From Bacteroidota bacterium (GTDB lineage: Bacteria > Bacteroidota > Bacteroidia > Flavobacteriales > Weeksellaceae): a stretch of 40,496 nucleotides of DNA. Of the stretch, positions 1 through 7,893 are shown piece after piece; within the stretch, counting starts at the first letter, position 1; every line of letters starts with the position of its first letter. Made by a program: the position numbers and the translations under genes. Under the pieces are notes generated by a model. It made no database searches and had not been told where the DNA came from. It worked only from the letters and a program-made list of their open reading frames with translations. Location of the stretch: contig JAEWHB010000225.1 of the NCBI GenBank assembly GCA_023388015.1, positions 1 to 40,496 of the forward strand, in the 5' to 3' direction.

Positions 1-1
1 C

Positions 2-709
2 GAATCGGTAAGTTCCGCCACGGGCGAAAAAGTTTTGATTCGGCTGAAACCCAAAGTAGGCGATACCCAAAAGACGCTTATGACGATGAATATGAATTCA
101 CAAGGCGCACAGACTTTAAGTATGAACCTGACGGCCAATATGGATATGAAAGTAAGCGGAAAAGAAGCTGATGTTTATGATTACGAATTGAAATATAATT
201 CTATAAAACTGGATATGAATGCCGGCGGAATGGAAATGAGTTATGATTCTCAGGCCTCTGAACATACCGGAATGGGTGCAATTCTTCACGAGCAGATGAA
301 AGAATTTTTCACGAAACCGATTGTAATGAAAATGAACGAACGCGGTAAAATTTCAGAATTCCAACTGCCGGGAAATATGGGTTCGCAACAAATGGGCGAT
401 ATGGGTTCCATGTCCATTCCAATGCCGGAAGAACCGGTTGGAGAAGGTGATTCCTGGTCAGCAGAACGACCCCTTGAAGGTGCCGGCATCATGAAAATGA
501 ATATGAAACTTGAAAAAGTGACTGTAAGTGACATCATCATCGGGACGACGGGTGACATTCAGGATGATGCAGGAAATAAAATCGGGGGATTTGACGGCAA
601 TTACAAACTCGACAGAAACAATGGTCTGACCAAAGACGGAACCATGAATCTCGATATGACCGTTGAAGGACAACCGATGAAAATGAAGGTTAATTTCAAG
701 GCGATTTAA
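2..709 (+). CDS. Met-rich hypothetical protein, DUF6263-like (5' truncated)
   Basis: The reading frame is open to the left edge of the window, so the start is missing; a TTG at 35 is internal and need not be the start. The visible 235 residues are unusually rich in Met and alternate short polar and hydrophobic stretches, as in a beta-rich secreted or lipoprotein domain. The overall look (KVGDTQKTLMTMNMN near the start, PIVMKMNERGKISEF in the middle, and a closing MTVEGQPMKMKVNF strand) resembles Bacteroidota DUF6263-type proteins of unknown function, but this assignment is from memory of the pattern. The signal peptide, if any, lies outside the window. A strong terminator follows the stop. 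No enzymatic motif is visible. Confidence 0.6.
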   Translation, partial: ESVSSATGEKVLIRLKPKVGDTQKTLMTMNMNSQGAQTLSMNLTANMDMKVSGKEADVYDYELKYNSIKLDMNAGGMEMSYDSQASEHTGMGAILHEQMKEFFTKPIVMKMNERGKISEFQLPGNMGSQQMGDMGSMSIPMPEEPVGEGDSWSAERPLEGAGIMKMNMKLEKVTVSDIIIGTTGDIQDDAGNKIGGFDGNYKLDRNNGLTKDGTMNLDMTVEGQPMKMKVNFKAI

Positions 710-735
710 TTCTCCTGAAATAATGAAATAAAATG

Positions 736-770
736 AATCCTGTACGGTCAAACCTTGCAGGATTTTTTGT
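736..770 (+). terminator. Rho-independent terminator after the first CDS
   Basis: Arms AATCCTG (736-742) and CAGGATT (758-764), extended by a G-U pair and an outer match, are followed by a run of T. It lies 27 bases after the stop at 709 and separates this gene from the convergent glycosyltransferase. Confidence 0.75.
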
Positions 771-863
771 TGGGAATTGGTATAAGATTGAGGTAATTGC
801 CCTATAATAGAGGAAAAGAATCGTTTCTGTAAAATGTGAAGGTGAATTAAAAAAACAGCCAGC

Positions 864-2051
864 TTAAATCATTGCCTTGTACTCCTCCAAAATCTCCTTC
901 CAAACTTCCATTTGTTCATATCGGGACAGAATCATAGGACGAGCGTTCCCAGCCAACTTTGTATAAACCTCGTTGTTTGCCAATAATTTACGCATCGCAT
1001 TTTGGAGATCGACGGTGCTTTTAGGCGGAATGATAATGCCGTTTTCATTTTCCACAATGATTTCATTACAACCATTGATATCCGAAACGATGGCCGGCAA
1101 TCCCATGGCTCCGGCTTGTAAAACTACATTTGGAAAACCTTCGCGGTAGCTTGGAAAAACCAATGCATCACTGATCGCAAAATAAGGTCGCACATCTTTT
1201 TGAAATCCTACCGATAGAATATTGGGATTTGATTCGATTTCTCTTAAGGTTTCCGGGTTGAGCGGGTCTAATGCTGTTTCCAAGGGGCCGACTAATAGGA
1301 GTTTTGAGTTGTGAGTTTTGAGTTGGGGGTTGTGGGTTGGGGGTTGTGAGTTTTGAGTTTTGAGTTGTGAGAAGGCAGAAACCAATTCATTGATACCCTT
1401 ATCGCCTACTAAACGTCCTACGAAAACGAATACAAAATCGTCTTGCTTGATTCCCAAACTTTGTTTTAGTGCCAAGTTTTCTTTTTCAGAAACCACTTCC
1501 GGACTGAAAAAGGAAGTGTCAATTCCATTGGAACTTCCCTCGCCTATTACCTTTAGTTTGGCAGCTTTGGTGTAATGGTTGGCCAATATGAAGTCATACA
1601 GTCCTTTTGAGTTGGGATATACTTTTGTGGCAGCCCGATAAGTCATTTTCTCTACAAAATTCAAAATTGTACGCTTGATTCCTGTCGATTCCATCAGCGG
1701 CAGTCCTGCCACGGTATGCAAGCGATGAGGTACACCGGCGAGCTTTGCGGCCAACATTCCTATAATTCCGGCTTTGGGTGTATGGGTATGAACGATTTGG
1801 GGTTTTTCATTTTTCAGCCAACGGTACAGTTTCCATAGTGAAATCAAATCCTGAACCGGTGTGATCTGTCGGGTCATTTCAATGGCTTCTACCCTGATTC
1901 CTTCGTTTTTATGAACTTCTTCCAAATCGGAACCCGCTGAACTCACACCGACTACTTCAAAGTGTTCCGACATAAACCTCAACTGCCCCTTGAGTAATAC
2001 CCTCAAAGACAGTGGAATGGTGGTAATGCGGATGAGTTTGGGTTTGTTCAT
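864..2051 (-). CDS. Glycosyltransferase family 4 (GT-B fold) with a heptad-repeat insertion
   Basis: This is a 395-residue GT4 enzyme expected to transfer a sugar from a nucleotide-sugar donor to a lipid-linked glycan at the cytoplasmic face of the inner membrane. The N-terminal acceptor half carries HTHTPKAG (about 88-95) and GSSNGID (about 172-178). The donor half carries VGRLVGDKG (about 211) and PSYREGFPNVVLQAGAMG (about 300), where Gln stands in the place of the second Glu of the usual EX7E motif. The ATG at 2051 is preferred over a TTG at 2069 because the nearby paralogous fragment also begins MNK. Between AFSQL and KLLLVG lies a Gln/Thr/Asn/Pro-rich stretch encoded by ten 7 bp repeats. 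It is the last gene of the minus-strand polysaccharide region. Confidence 0.9.
   Translation of the reverse strand: MNKPKLIRITTIPLSLRVLLKGQLRFMSEHFEVVGVSSAGSDLEEVHKNEGIRVEAIEMTRQITPVQDLISLWKLYRWLKNEKPQIVHTHTPKAGIIGMLAAKLAGVPHRLHTVAGLPLMESTGIKRTILNFVEKMTYRAATKVYPNSKGLYDFILANHYTKAAKLKVIGEGSSNGIDTSFFSPEVVSEKENLALKQSLGIKQDDFVFVFVGRLVGDKGINELVSAFSQLKTQNSQPPTHNPQLKTHNSKLLLVGPLETALDPLNPETLREIESNPNILSVGFQKDVRPYFAISDALVFPSYREGFPNVVLQAGAMGLPAIVSDINGCNEIIVENENGIIIPPKSTVDLQNAMRKLLANNEVYTKLAGNARPMILSRYEQMEVWKEILEEYKAMI
1301..1370. repeat. Ten heptamers inside the GT4 coding sequence
   Basis: Ten consecutive 7 bp units with no spacing change read on the + strand as GTTTTGA, GTTGTGA, GTTGGGG or GTTGTGG. 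Three units make 21 bp, so the protein shows a 7-residue period: QLKTQNS, QPPTHNP, QLKTHNS. Gain or loss of a single unit would shift the frame. Confidence 0.95.
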
Positions 2052-2159
2052 TGTGGAATTATTTTTCAAAAGTATTGATTAATTTGGAAATGGCGTGAGT
2101 ACTCAATTGCTCTTTTATACTGAGCTAAATAGGGAAATGTGGATAAAGCGCCCTGTCTC

Positions 2160-2420
2160 AATTTCACCTCCCAAAACTTTACCCCTGCTGAAAATCAATT
2201 CCACTTCCCGATAGTTTGCGTTAAATTCTTATTCACTTTTGTCTTGATACAAAAGTGACAAAAAATCAAGGCGTTTAAAAACGTTTTGCCGTGTGGATTT
2301 AAAATTCGGAGCATTGTTCAAATTAATTGCCACAACGGCACCGATTCGTCGTGCTGCTCCACGCGGACGCACTCCTCTTCTAAACGTGTGAAACGCCCAT
2401 TACCTTCTTTCTAAATTAAC
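2160..2420. repeat. Candidate dispersed intergenic element with perfect palindrome
   Basis: The core is CACTTTTG-TCTTGATA-CAAAAGTG (2234-2257), with perfect 8 bp arms, followed by ACAAAAAATCAAGGC and then a more GC-rich stretch with further short inverted matches such as GCCACAACGGC. Very similar ACTTTTGTCTTGATACAAAA sequences recur between genes in Bacteroidota genomes to my knowledge. Only one copy is in this window, so the element's borders are a guess. Confidence 0.45.
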
Positions 2421-2484
2421 ACAATGATGAATACCTGTCTGAAGTGTGCAAGGGGAAAGTTTAATGTAGGTGAGGGTTTTTCAA

Positions 2485-2534
2485 GAGTTGGAGGGTTGGG
2501 GAGTTGGAGAGTTGGTGGGTTGGGGGTTGGGAGT
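2485..2534. repeat. GTTGG octamer tandem repeat
   Basis: GTTG recurs at 2487, 2495, 2503, 2511 and 2519 (period 8) and then at 2526 (period 7), giving units such as GTTGGAGG and GTTGGGGA. The composition matches the heptamer array inside the neighbouring GT4 gene. It ends just before the stop codon of the polymerase-like gene. Confidence 0.85.
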
Positions 2535-2541
2535 AAAACTA

Positions 2542-3615
2542 TCAATATCCGGGTTTGGTGTTCTTCTTTCCCAAAATAAAAACCATCAAAAAGAAAACTA
2601 TTGGTAGTACCAATGCCTTTGCTCTGACGATCATCCCGAAGTTGGCATATCCGTAAGCCAACATGGTTCCATACAAAATCAGGAATAGTATTGAAAAGAT
2701 GGGGAAAACCGTCCAGTTCAGGTTTTTGAAATGACGGATTAAGAGGTAAATCATTCCTAAAAATAATACTAAGAACAGCAGGTTTTCAATACCTATGATC
2801 TGGTAATACATCCCGTTTCGCTCCAAAGGCAGCGGCCGGAAGTAAAAGGTAAAAAGCTTGTACGGATACACGTAATCTTCCAATGGCACATAGGCAGAAG
2901 TTTCCTTTAGCTTTAGATTGTGTGCTTCATAAAGCCTTTGTATTTTTGGGAGTAATCCGTCTTTGGCATTGGTGATTTTTTCAAGCAGGTAATATAATCC
3001 GGCAATGGAAATGGTACCTGCGATGATTAATCCCATTTTGATTTTGCGGTAAATTTCGCCTTTCGCTATTAGCGCGACCATAAATGCAACCAATACTACA
3101 AAAGCCAAATGAGGACGAATCCAAGCAATCAATAAAAAACTCAAAATCATCGGAAGCCCTAAGTACCCTCCCCGATAAATCCCTTCGGCCAAAATAACCA
3201 TAGGCAAAAAGAGAATCGCTTCCTTCCCAATCAATGAACTCCAAAAATGAGCATTGGGCAATACCAAAAGCAAAAGCAAACTCCCACTGAAAAAATTGAA
3301 CCGAACCAAATAAGGCTTCACCAAATTCCCAAGCCGATAAAACCCATAACCACTCCAAGCACTGTAAAGAAAACAACCCAAAAGTGGAGATAAATTCAGG
3401 TAGTACACCAATGGATAATTCAAAAAGTAAATCGTAGAAGTACCTGGATATAAAAAATCAAACCAAGAAGACCGCGAAAGATCAACACCCACAAACCAAT
3501 AACGAACCGCATCCCCATTGTTTTGATTTACATAATCATAAGCAAACCAAGCAAAAACCAAATGGTAAACCACCAAGATAAAAGGAAAATACTTGATGAA
3601 AACTCTGTAATTCAT
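2542..3615 (-). CDS. Multi-pass membrane protein, probable polysaccharide polymerase (Wzy-like)
   Basis: The 357-residue protein has roughly nine to ten hydrophobic segments and a long non-membrane loop (about residues 205-250, around KITNAKDGLLPKIQRLYEA). This layout fits O-antigen/exopolysaccharide polymerases, which join repeat units at the periplasmic face of the inner membrane. WSSLIGKEAILF (about 125) resembles a conserved stretch of flavobacterial polymerase-like proteins. Sequence conservation in this group is poor, so the role rests on topology and on the surrounding glycosyltransferases. Its C-terminal half is homologous to the fragment just upstream (3688-4137). A second, EpsG-type polymerase candidate is at 8781-9878, so the locus holds two intact polymerase-like genes. 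Confidence 0.75.
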   Translation of the reverse strand: MNYRVFIKYFPFILVVYHLVFAWFAYDYVNQNNGDAVRYWFVGVDLSRSSWFDFLYPGTSTIYFLNYPLVYYLNLSPLLGCFLYSAWSGYGFYRLGNLVKPYLVRFNFFSGSLLLLLVLPNAHFWSSLIGKEAILFLPMVILAEGIYRGGYLGLPMILSFLLIAWIRPHLAFVVLVAFMVALIAKGEIYRKIKMGLIIAGTISIAGLYYLLEKITNAKDGLLPKIQRLYEAHNLKLKETSAYVPLEDYVYPYKLFTFYFRPLPLERNGMYYQIIGIENLLFLVLFLGMIYLLIRHFKNLNWTVFPIFSILFLILYGTMLAYGYANFGMIVRAKALVLPIVFFLMVFILGKKNTKPGY

Positions 3616-3687
3616 AACTACCTATTATTCGCTAAGAAAAATGAAAGATAGAGAGATATTTGAATAATCTTATAAATTCCTTTTAAT

Positions 3688-4137
3688 TCACCGCTTCGCT
3701 TTCCTCGTTTGATAATGATACGAAAACACCCAAAGAATAAAAATAATCATCCCTGGCAAAAACATATTACGCATCCGAATCATAATCCCCAGATTCCCCA
3801 AAGATTGTGAAAAAGCCAAAGTCCCCACAATTAGAAAAATCACCAATCCTTTGATGACAAAGGGAGCGGCTTTGAAGGCCTTGAAAGGCTTTAACATCAT
3901 GGCTTTTATAAAAAGAACAAGAATAACCAAGTTTTCAACCGAAGCTAATAAAGTATTGACATTGTGCACATCGAAAAACAGGGGACGAAACCAAAAAGTC
4001 AAAACCTTCAAAGGAAAAGGATAAGAAGAAATATCAATGGCCGAACCTGTATGGGAGCGGCTTAAAACACCTGCTTTTTTTTCCGCAAAACTATCAAAGG
4101 CATCCACAGAGGCTTCCTCAATTTTCGCAAATTCCAT
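3688..4137 (-). pseudogene. 3' remnant of a second Wzy-like polymerase gene
   Basis: The 149 codons align with the C-terminal half of the intact polymerase-like protein at 2542-3615. Shared features include PLKVLTFWFRPL against PYKLFTFYFRPL, IENL/VENL with a following VLF helix, and NLGIMIRMRNMFLPGMI against NFGMIVRAKALVLPIVF. The homologous frame continues upstream of the ATG (GIAILPSV) to about 4165, where it meets the 5' end of a glycosyltransferase gene in a different frame. The N-terminal half, about 200 residues and most of the membrane helices, is missing. The coding frame is intact up to its stop, so the rearrangement may be fairly recent, but a working polymerase is unlikely. Confidence 0.8.
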
Positions 4138-4286
4138 TACCGAAGGTAAAATCGCAATTCCTTGCCCGATGAAGAAACACCTATGACCTCAAAACCATTT
4201 TCAGACATGAAACGAAGTTGACCTTTTAAAAGTGTTTTTAAAGATTGCGGAACGGTGGTTATTCTGATAATTTTGGTTTTATTCAT
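4137..4286 (-). pseudogene. 5' fragment of a GT4 glycosyltransferase (copy 1)
   Basis: ATG at 4286 opens a 49-codon frame beginning MNKTKIIRITTVPQSLKTLL. It matches the first 40 or so residues of the intact GT4 (MNKPKLIRITTIPLSLRVLL) and then breaks off after GVSSS. The remaining codons run out of frame into the polymerase remnant, and the TAA overlaps the ATG of that remnant (TAATG). Only the start of the acceptor domain is present, so it cannot be an active enzyme. It is about 96% identical over 91 bp to copy 2 at 5301-5391. Confidence 0.85.
4168..4278. repeat. Direct repeat, left copy (GT4 5' end)
   Basis: Together with 5301-5411 this forms a direct repeat at a constant offset of 1133 bp without gaps. 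Four mismatches were counted by eye in the first 91 bp, after which the copies diverge. The repeats bracket the small PID-CTERM-like gene. Confidence 0.9.
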
Positions 4287-4812
4287 CTTTTAATCTTTAA
4301 ATCAACTCACGCAATCTCTATTATAATTGAAGAAGTAAGCGTAAGTGAAGAAAACGTATAGATTGATCAGGTTAAAAATAAAGAAAAACCTGGTATTTGA
4401 GGTTAATAAATTCTAAAACTTCTTGATTGTCACGTCTGGTATTTGTTGAATATATTTCATTCTGAGTGTGCCGTCGTCACATCGAGCAAATACGAGTTGG
4501 TTCCCTTCGGTTCATGACTACGCACAAACTGACAAGAAGAACGCATGTACGGACAAGAGTGACAATTATCATTTATTGATTCAAAAATAATGAACAAATT
4601 TGCACCCCTTATTTGGAGCGGGTTTCATAGTAGATCTTTGCTGAGTGATAAGTGATTAGAACCTAATATAAATTTTATAACCAACCAAAAAAACGTTGAC
4701 TTGAAAGTACCTAAACAAAAGAGAGAATTATGAGAATGATTGGAACGAAAAATGTAAAATTAAAACCTATATTTTAAAACCAAAATTTTAAACCTATAAT
4801 CCCCCCATTATT
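4287..4812. other. 526 bp gap, no recognisable gene
   Basis: No protein-length frame is supported on either strand. A 15-codon frame starting at ATG 4730 (MRMIGTKNVKLKPIF) precedes the small gene but has no support as a real peptide. AAACCTATA occurs twice (about 4752 and 4790) around an AT-rich stretch just before the start at 4813. No clear promoter or known element is recognised. Confidence 0.5.
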
Positions 4813-5241
4813 ATGTATTGTCTATCAAACAAGGCAACGCCTGCGTTAGCCTCTGAAAAAAAACTGTCTAAAAAAAAGAGAGCAAACCTTAACCACAGTT
4901 TCAATAAAAAGTTTTTCTTGGTCCTTTTGGCGCCTATTTTATCGGTACAAATCAGTTTTGCACAAAGCTTTTTTTCGAAGTCTGAGGAGCCTGAATATTC
5001 GACTGGCGGATTTTTTAACCAAACCCCTCAAGAGAGACCGTCGCATGACTCTACTCACACTGCTTGTAGTACTCCCAACCCACCTTCGTGGTGTCAAGAA
5101 GGGAAAGATTCCGATGAAACAAATCAAGGTTCTGAAGCGATGATGGCTCCTTTAGATGATTGGTTGTGGGTGCTGCCCATCTTAGGAATGGTAGTAGGAT
5201 GCTATTTTCTCTTAAGAAAACGAAACGAAGATTGGGCTTAA
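4813..5241 (+). CDS. Small secreted protein with PID-CTERM-like C-terminal anchor signal
   Basis: The 142-residue protein starts at ATG 4813 with a long charged N-region, then a signal-peptide core (FFLVLLAPILSVQISFAQ, about 33-50). The mature part is short and low in complexity, with two Cys (TACSTPNPPSWCQ). The C-terminus has three parts: APLDDW, a hydrophobic helix (LWVLPILGMVVGCYFLL) and RKRNED. This matches PID-CTERM-type sorting signals annotated in Bacteroidota. The protein resembles the 94-residue one at 31374-31658 in both the EPEY motif after cleavage and the tail. It is the only plus-strand gene in the polysaccharide region and lies between two direct repeats. The function is unknown; it is probably displayed on or anchored in the envelope. 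Confidence 0.75.
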   Translation: MYCLSNKATPALASEKKLSKKKRANLNHSFNKKFFLVLLAPILSVQISFAQSFFSKSEEPEYSTGGFFNQTPQERPSHDSTHTACSTPNPPSWCQEGKDSDETNQGSEAMMAPLDDWLWVLPILGMVVGCYFLLRKRNEDWA

Positions 5242-5275
5242 TGCTCTATTAATGAGGAAAAAACATGCGCTTAAC

Positions 5276-5422
5276 CTATAATATTTCAAGGGCAATAGCT
5301 GATGAAGAAACACCTATGACCTCAAATCCATTTTCAGACATGAAACGAAGTTGACCTTTTAAAAGTCCTTTCAAAGATTGCGGAACGGTGGTGATACGGA
5401 TGAGTTTAGGATTTGTTTTCAA
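5276..5422 (-). pseudogene. 5' fragment of a GT4 glycosyltransferase (copy 2)
   Basis: The frame starts at TTG 5422, overlapping the end of the CapK-like gene, and reads LKTNPKLIRITTVPQSLKGLL before ending at TAG after 48 codons. Similarity to the intact GT4 stops after GVSSS, the same codon at which copy 1 breaks. The overlap with the upstream gene is typical of translational coupling, so an intact GT4 was probably once the next gene of the operon. The remainder has been lost or replaced by the convergent small gene. Confidence 0.8.
5301..5411. repeat. Direct repeat, right copy (GT4 5' end)
   Basis: This is the partner of 4168-4278. Its left border coincides with the end of glycosyltransferase similarity, and the DNA to its left (5242-5300) is unrelated to the DNA left of the other copy. 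Confidence 0.9.
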
Positions 5423-6797
5423 TGAGATGTTTTATGTTGTTTTTGACGATTCTAAATTTACCACTTGCTTCTACGGCTATCTCATCCACATATTCTATGT
5501 CCAACTCCATTTTATCGCCAATTCTATCACGCCAATTCTGAATGAATTTCTCTTCAACTTTTTGGGTGTATTCGGATTTATCCCGGATGACTCTTAGTTT
5601 GATTCTATTAAGCTCATCCTGAATGGCCTGAAAACGAATGATCCCATGTGTATCCTTTAAGGTATTGGAAACATTGCCCAAATTAATTTTCCCTGTTTCG
5701 GGCGAATAAACATAATCATCCATCCTTCCCAGTATTTCTTTCACCAAAGGATTATTATTTCCACAAGTACAAATTCTATCCTCATCTTCTAAGATGATTG
5801 AATCCCCAATATCATAACGAATCAAAGGCGTTCCCTCGGTGGTAAAAGAAGTAACCACAAGCCGCCCCGATTTGCTGGGGCGATCTTCTGTATCCAAAAC
5901 CTCAAAAACTCCACTCTGAAGTTCCAAATGAAGGTTTCCGTTTTTACATTCAAAAATAAATGGTGCTCCCTCTGATGAAGCATATTGGTCATACATTTTT
6001 GTTTTAAAGAATCCTTCAATGTTGTGACGCATTTCATCAGTGATGGTTTCGGCTGTGGGAAAAACGGCTTTGATGGTGTTTGCTGGAAACTCATATCCAT
6101 TGGCAATACCATATTTCGCAATCTCCAATATAGAAGATGGAAAACCTACCATATATTCAGGAGAAAACCGAATCAAATCTTCAATATAATAGGCTAAATA
6201 TTCTTTTTTAATATGAAATGTAGAATAATACCGGACTTTGTAAATAAAATCAGTTTTCCAAAAACGATTTTTTTTTAAATCTTTTGGGGTTAAAAGGCTT
6301 TTCCCAGAGAACCAAGCCGTTTTTTTTCCCAATTCATAACCAAAACGTGAACGGAAATCATCGAGCATGGCAAAACGTTCCTGCGTATTGACCGGTCTGA
6401 ATTTTACTTCCAAAGACTTGCCTGTTGTGCCTCCGGTTTTGGATTTTTCAAGTTTTTCAGCTGTTTGGATGCTGACTTTATCAATATTCTTTCTCAAATC
6501 CTCTTTTGAAAGGATAGGGAGTAAATGAATGTTCACCAATTCCTCTGGTTCTGAAATCCCATGGTATAATTCTTTATAAAAACTTGAATGAGAAATACTA
6601 TGCAGAACAAACTCATGGTATCTTGCTTTTTGAAGACTTAAAAGCTCTTGACGACTCAAATTTCGATTGCTCAAAAACTTCTTACGAAAAGCCTTGTATT
6701 CACCTCCATAGCGAATCTTATACGCCCTGATATTGTACAAAGATACCATGGCAGATTGTAGGAAATCAGGGAGTATTTTATAGAGGTTTTCTTTCAT
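5406..6797 (-). CDS. CapK/PaaK-like adenylate-forming enzyme
   Basis: The 463-residue protein belongs to the phenylacetate-CoA ligase (PaaK)/CapK group of adenylate-forming enzymes. The phosphate-binding loop SKTGGTTGKS is at about 119-128, YASSEGAP at about 272, and PLIRYDIGD at about 324 supplies the conserved Asp for ribose binding. ICTCG (about 342) followed by ILGRMDD is typical of CapK-type proteins, and GKFRIVKN near the end fits the swivelling C-terminal domain. CapK homologues are common in capsule loci, where they probably activate an acid for attachment to the glycan; the substrate cannot be read from the sequence. It overlaps the upstream GT4 by 4 bp (ATGA) and is the last intact gene of the main operon. 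Confidence 0.88.
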   Translation of the reverse strand: MKENLYKILPDFLQSAMVSLYNIRAYKIRYGGEYKAFRKKFLSNRNLSRQELLSLQKARYHEFVLHSISHSSFYKELYHGISEPEELVNIHLLPILSKEDLRKNIDKVSIQTAEKLEKSKTGGTTGKSLEVKFRPVNTQERFAMLDDFRSRFGYELGKKTAWFSGKSLLTPKDLKKNRFWKTDFIYKVRYYSTFHIKKEYLAYYIEDLIRFSPEYMVGFPSSILEIAKYGIANGYEFPANTIKAVFPTAETITDEMRHNIEGFFKTKMYDQYASSEGAPFIFECKNGNLHLELQSGVFEVLDTEDRPSKSGRLVVTSFTTEGTPLIRYDIGDSIILEDEDRICTCGNNNPLVKEILGRMDDYVYSPETGKINLGNVSNTLKDTHGIIRFQAIQDELNRIKLRVIRDKSEYTQKVEEKFIQNWRDRIGDKMELDIEYVDEIAVEASGKFRIVKNNIKHLIENKS

Positions 6798-7891
6798 GAC
6801 ACCAAGTTTAAATAGAAATCTTGTAATTGCTCCGCATTATGTTGCACATCATACCCTGCATCACGTACTCGTTCAGACATGTTTTCTCTCTTATAGTCAA
6901 GATTATTTAATATATGATCCACCCATATTTGTGGATTATCAATACTCAAGAATTCTAACAAATTTGTAATATTTACTTCTGATGTGATAGTTTCTGAAGC
7001 AAATATTTTTAATCCACTTGCTTGTGCTTCAATTAATGAAACAGGCAAACCTTCATAAAATGAAGGCATTAAAATATAATCCATTGCGGATAAAAGTTCA
7101 TATACATCATTTCTTACACCTAGAAAACTCACTGCATTTTCCAATTGTTTACTTTTAACCATATACATAATAGAACTTTTCAAATCCCCATCACCTACTA
7201 AAATTAAATGTGCATTCGGCATTTTATTATGAATTCCTTCAAAAACTTCAATTAAAAAAGAATGGTTCTTTTGTGTATTAAATCTGCCTACATTTCCAAA
7301 TACAATCTTATCTTCTAAATTTAATAATTTTCTCTTCTCTTCTCTTATCTGATTATCATAAACAAATTTACCTGACTCGACCGCGTTATTTATAACTATA
7401 AACTCATTATCACCGTATAAAAATTTCCCTGCACCTTGTGCACAAGCAAATCTATGATTAGCATAAATATTAACTTTTTTTCTAAGAATTCTCTTTATTA
7501 CTTGGAAGCGTCCTCCAATTTTATCAATATGTGCATGCGCAATTCTAAACTTTATTCCACATGATTTTGCGATACTTAAAATGACTGAACTATTCGAGTT
7601 CAAGTGAGAATGGATAATGTTATAATTATAATCACCTTGATTTAGAATACTGATTAATTCTTTTTTATAACTAAAATAAGATAATGGGCTTAATGCCTGA
7701 ACTTTAATAATTCTTCCACCTAAACTTTTTATTTCCTCATCAAAAACACCAGGCTCTTTTCGATGAACTAAAAAATCAAATTGTACTTTAGTTCTATCTA
7801 TATTTCTATATAAGGTCATTAAAAAGGTTTCGATACCTCCTAAATTCATAGTAGTTACAACATGAAGCACTCTGATAGGCTGATTGTCCAT
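6794..7891 (-). CDS. Glycosyltransferase family 4 (EpsF-like)
   Basis: The 365-residue GT-B enzyme begins VLHVVTTMNLGGIETFLM, with the Gly-rich loop typical of EpsF-like exopolysaccharide glycosyltransferases. The donor domain shows GNVGRFNTQKNH (about 198) and SFYEGLPVSLIEAQASG (about 272), which keeps both Glu of the EX7E motif. It probably adds one sugar to the undecaprenyl-linked repeat unit on the cytoplasmic side. It starts 2 bp after the stop of the GT2 gene and overlaps the CapK-like gene by 4 bp, so all three are very likely co-translated. Donor and acceptor sugars are unknown. The DNA is clearly more AT-rich than the flanking housekeeping genes. Confidence 0.88.
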   Translation of the reverse strand: MDNQPIRVLHVVTTMNLGGIETFLMTLYRNIDRTKVQFDFLVHRKEPGVFDEEIKSLGGRIIKVQALSPLSYFSYKKELISILNQGDYNYNIIHSHLNSNSSVILSIAKSCGIKFRIAHAHIDKIGGRFQVIKRILRKKVNIYANHRFACAQGAGKFLYGDNEFIVINNAVESGKFVYDNQIREEKRKLLNLEDKIVFGNVGRFNTQKNHSFLIEVFEGIHNKMPNAHLILVGDGDLKSSIMYMVKSKQLENAVSFLGVRNDVYELLSAMDYILMPSFYEGLPVSLIEAQASGLKIFASETITSEVNITNLLEFLSIDNPQIWVDHILNNLDYKRENMSERVRDAGYDVQHNAEQLQDFYLNLVS

Positions 7892-7893
7892 AT

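Larger units (their letters stand above)
2052..2541. other. 490 bp gap holding repeat elements, no gene
   Basis: No credible coding region is seen on either strand. The gap holds a palindrome-bearing element (about 2160-2420) and an octamer-type tandem repeat (2485-2534). It separates the terminal GT4 from the polymerase-like gene upstream, so the GT4 may have its own promoter or depend on read-through. Confidence 0.6.

Noticed and set aside
2981..3376. Minus-strand frame of 131 codons inside the polymerase-like gene
   Set aside because: It is in a different frame of a gene with clear membrane-protein character; aromatic-rich composition is expected of a shifted frame.
4430..4560. Structured RNA or riboswitch in the gap before the small gene
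   Set aside because: Some short dyads are present, but no recognised riboswitch core or sRNA signature was found.
4730..4777. 15-codon leader peptide before the small PID-CTERM-like gene
   Set aside because: It has no attenuator-like structure, no biased codons and no conserved context; chance frames of this length are common in AT-rich DNA.
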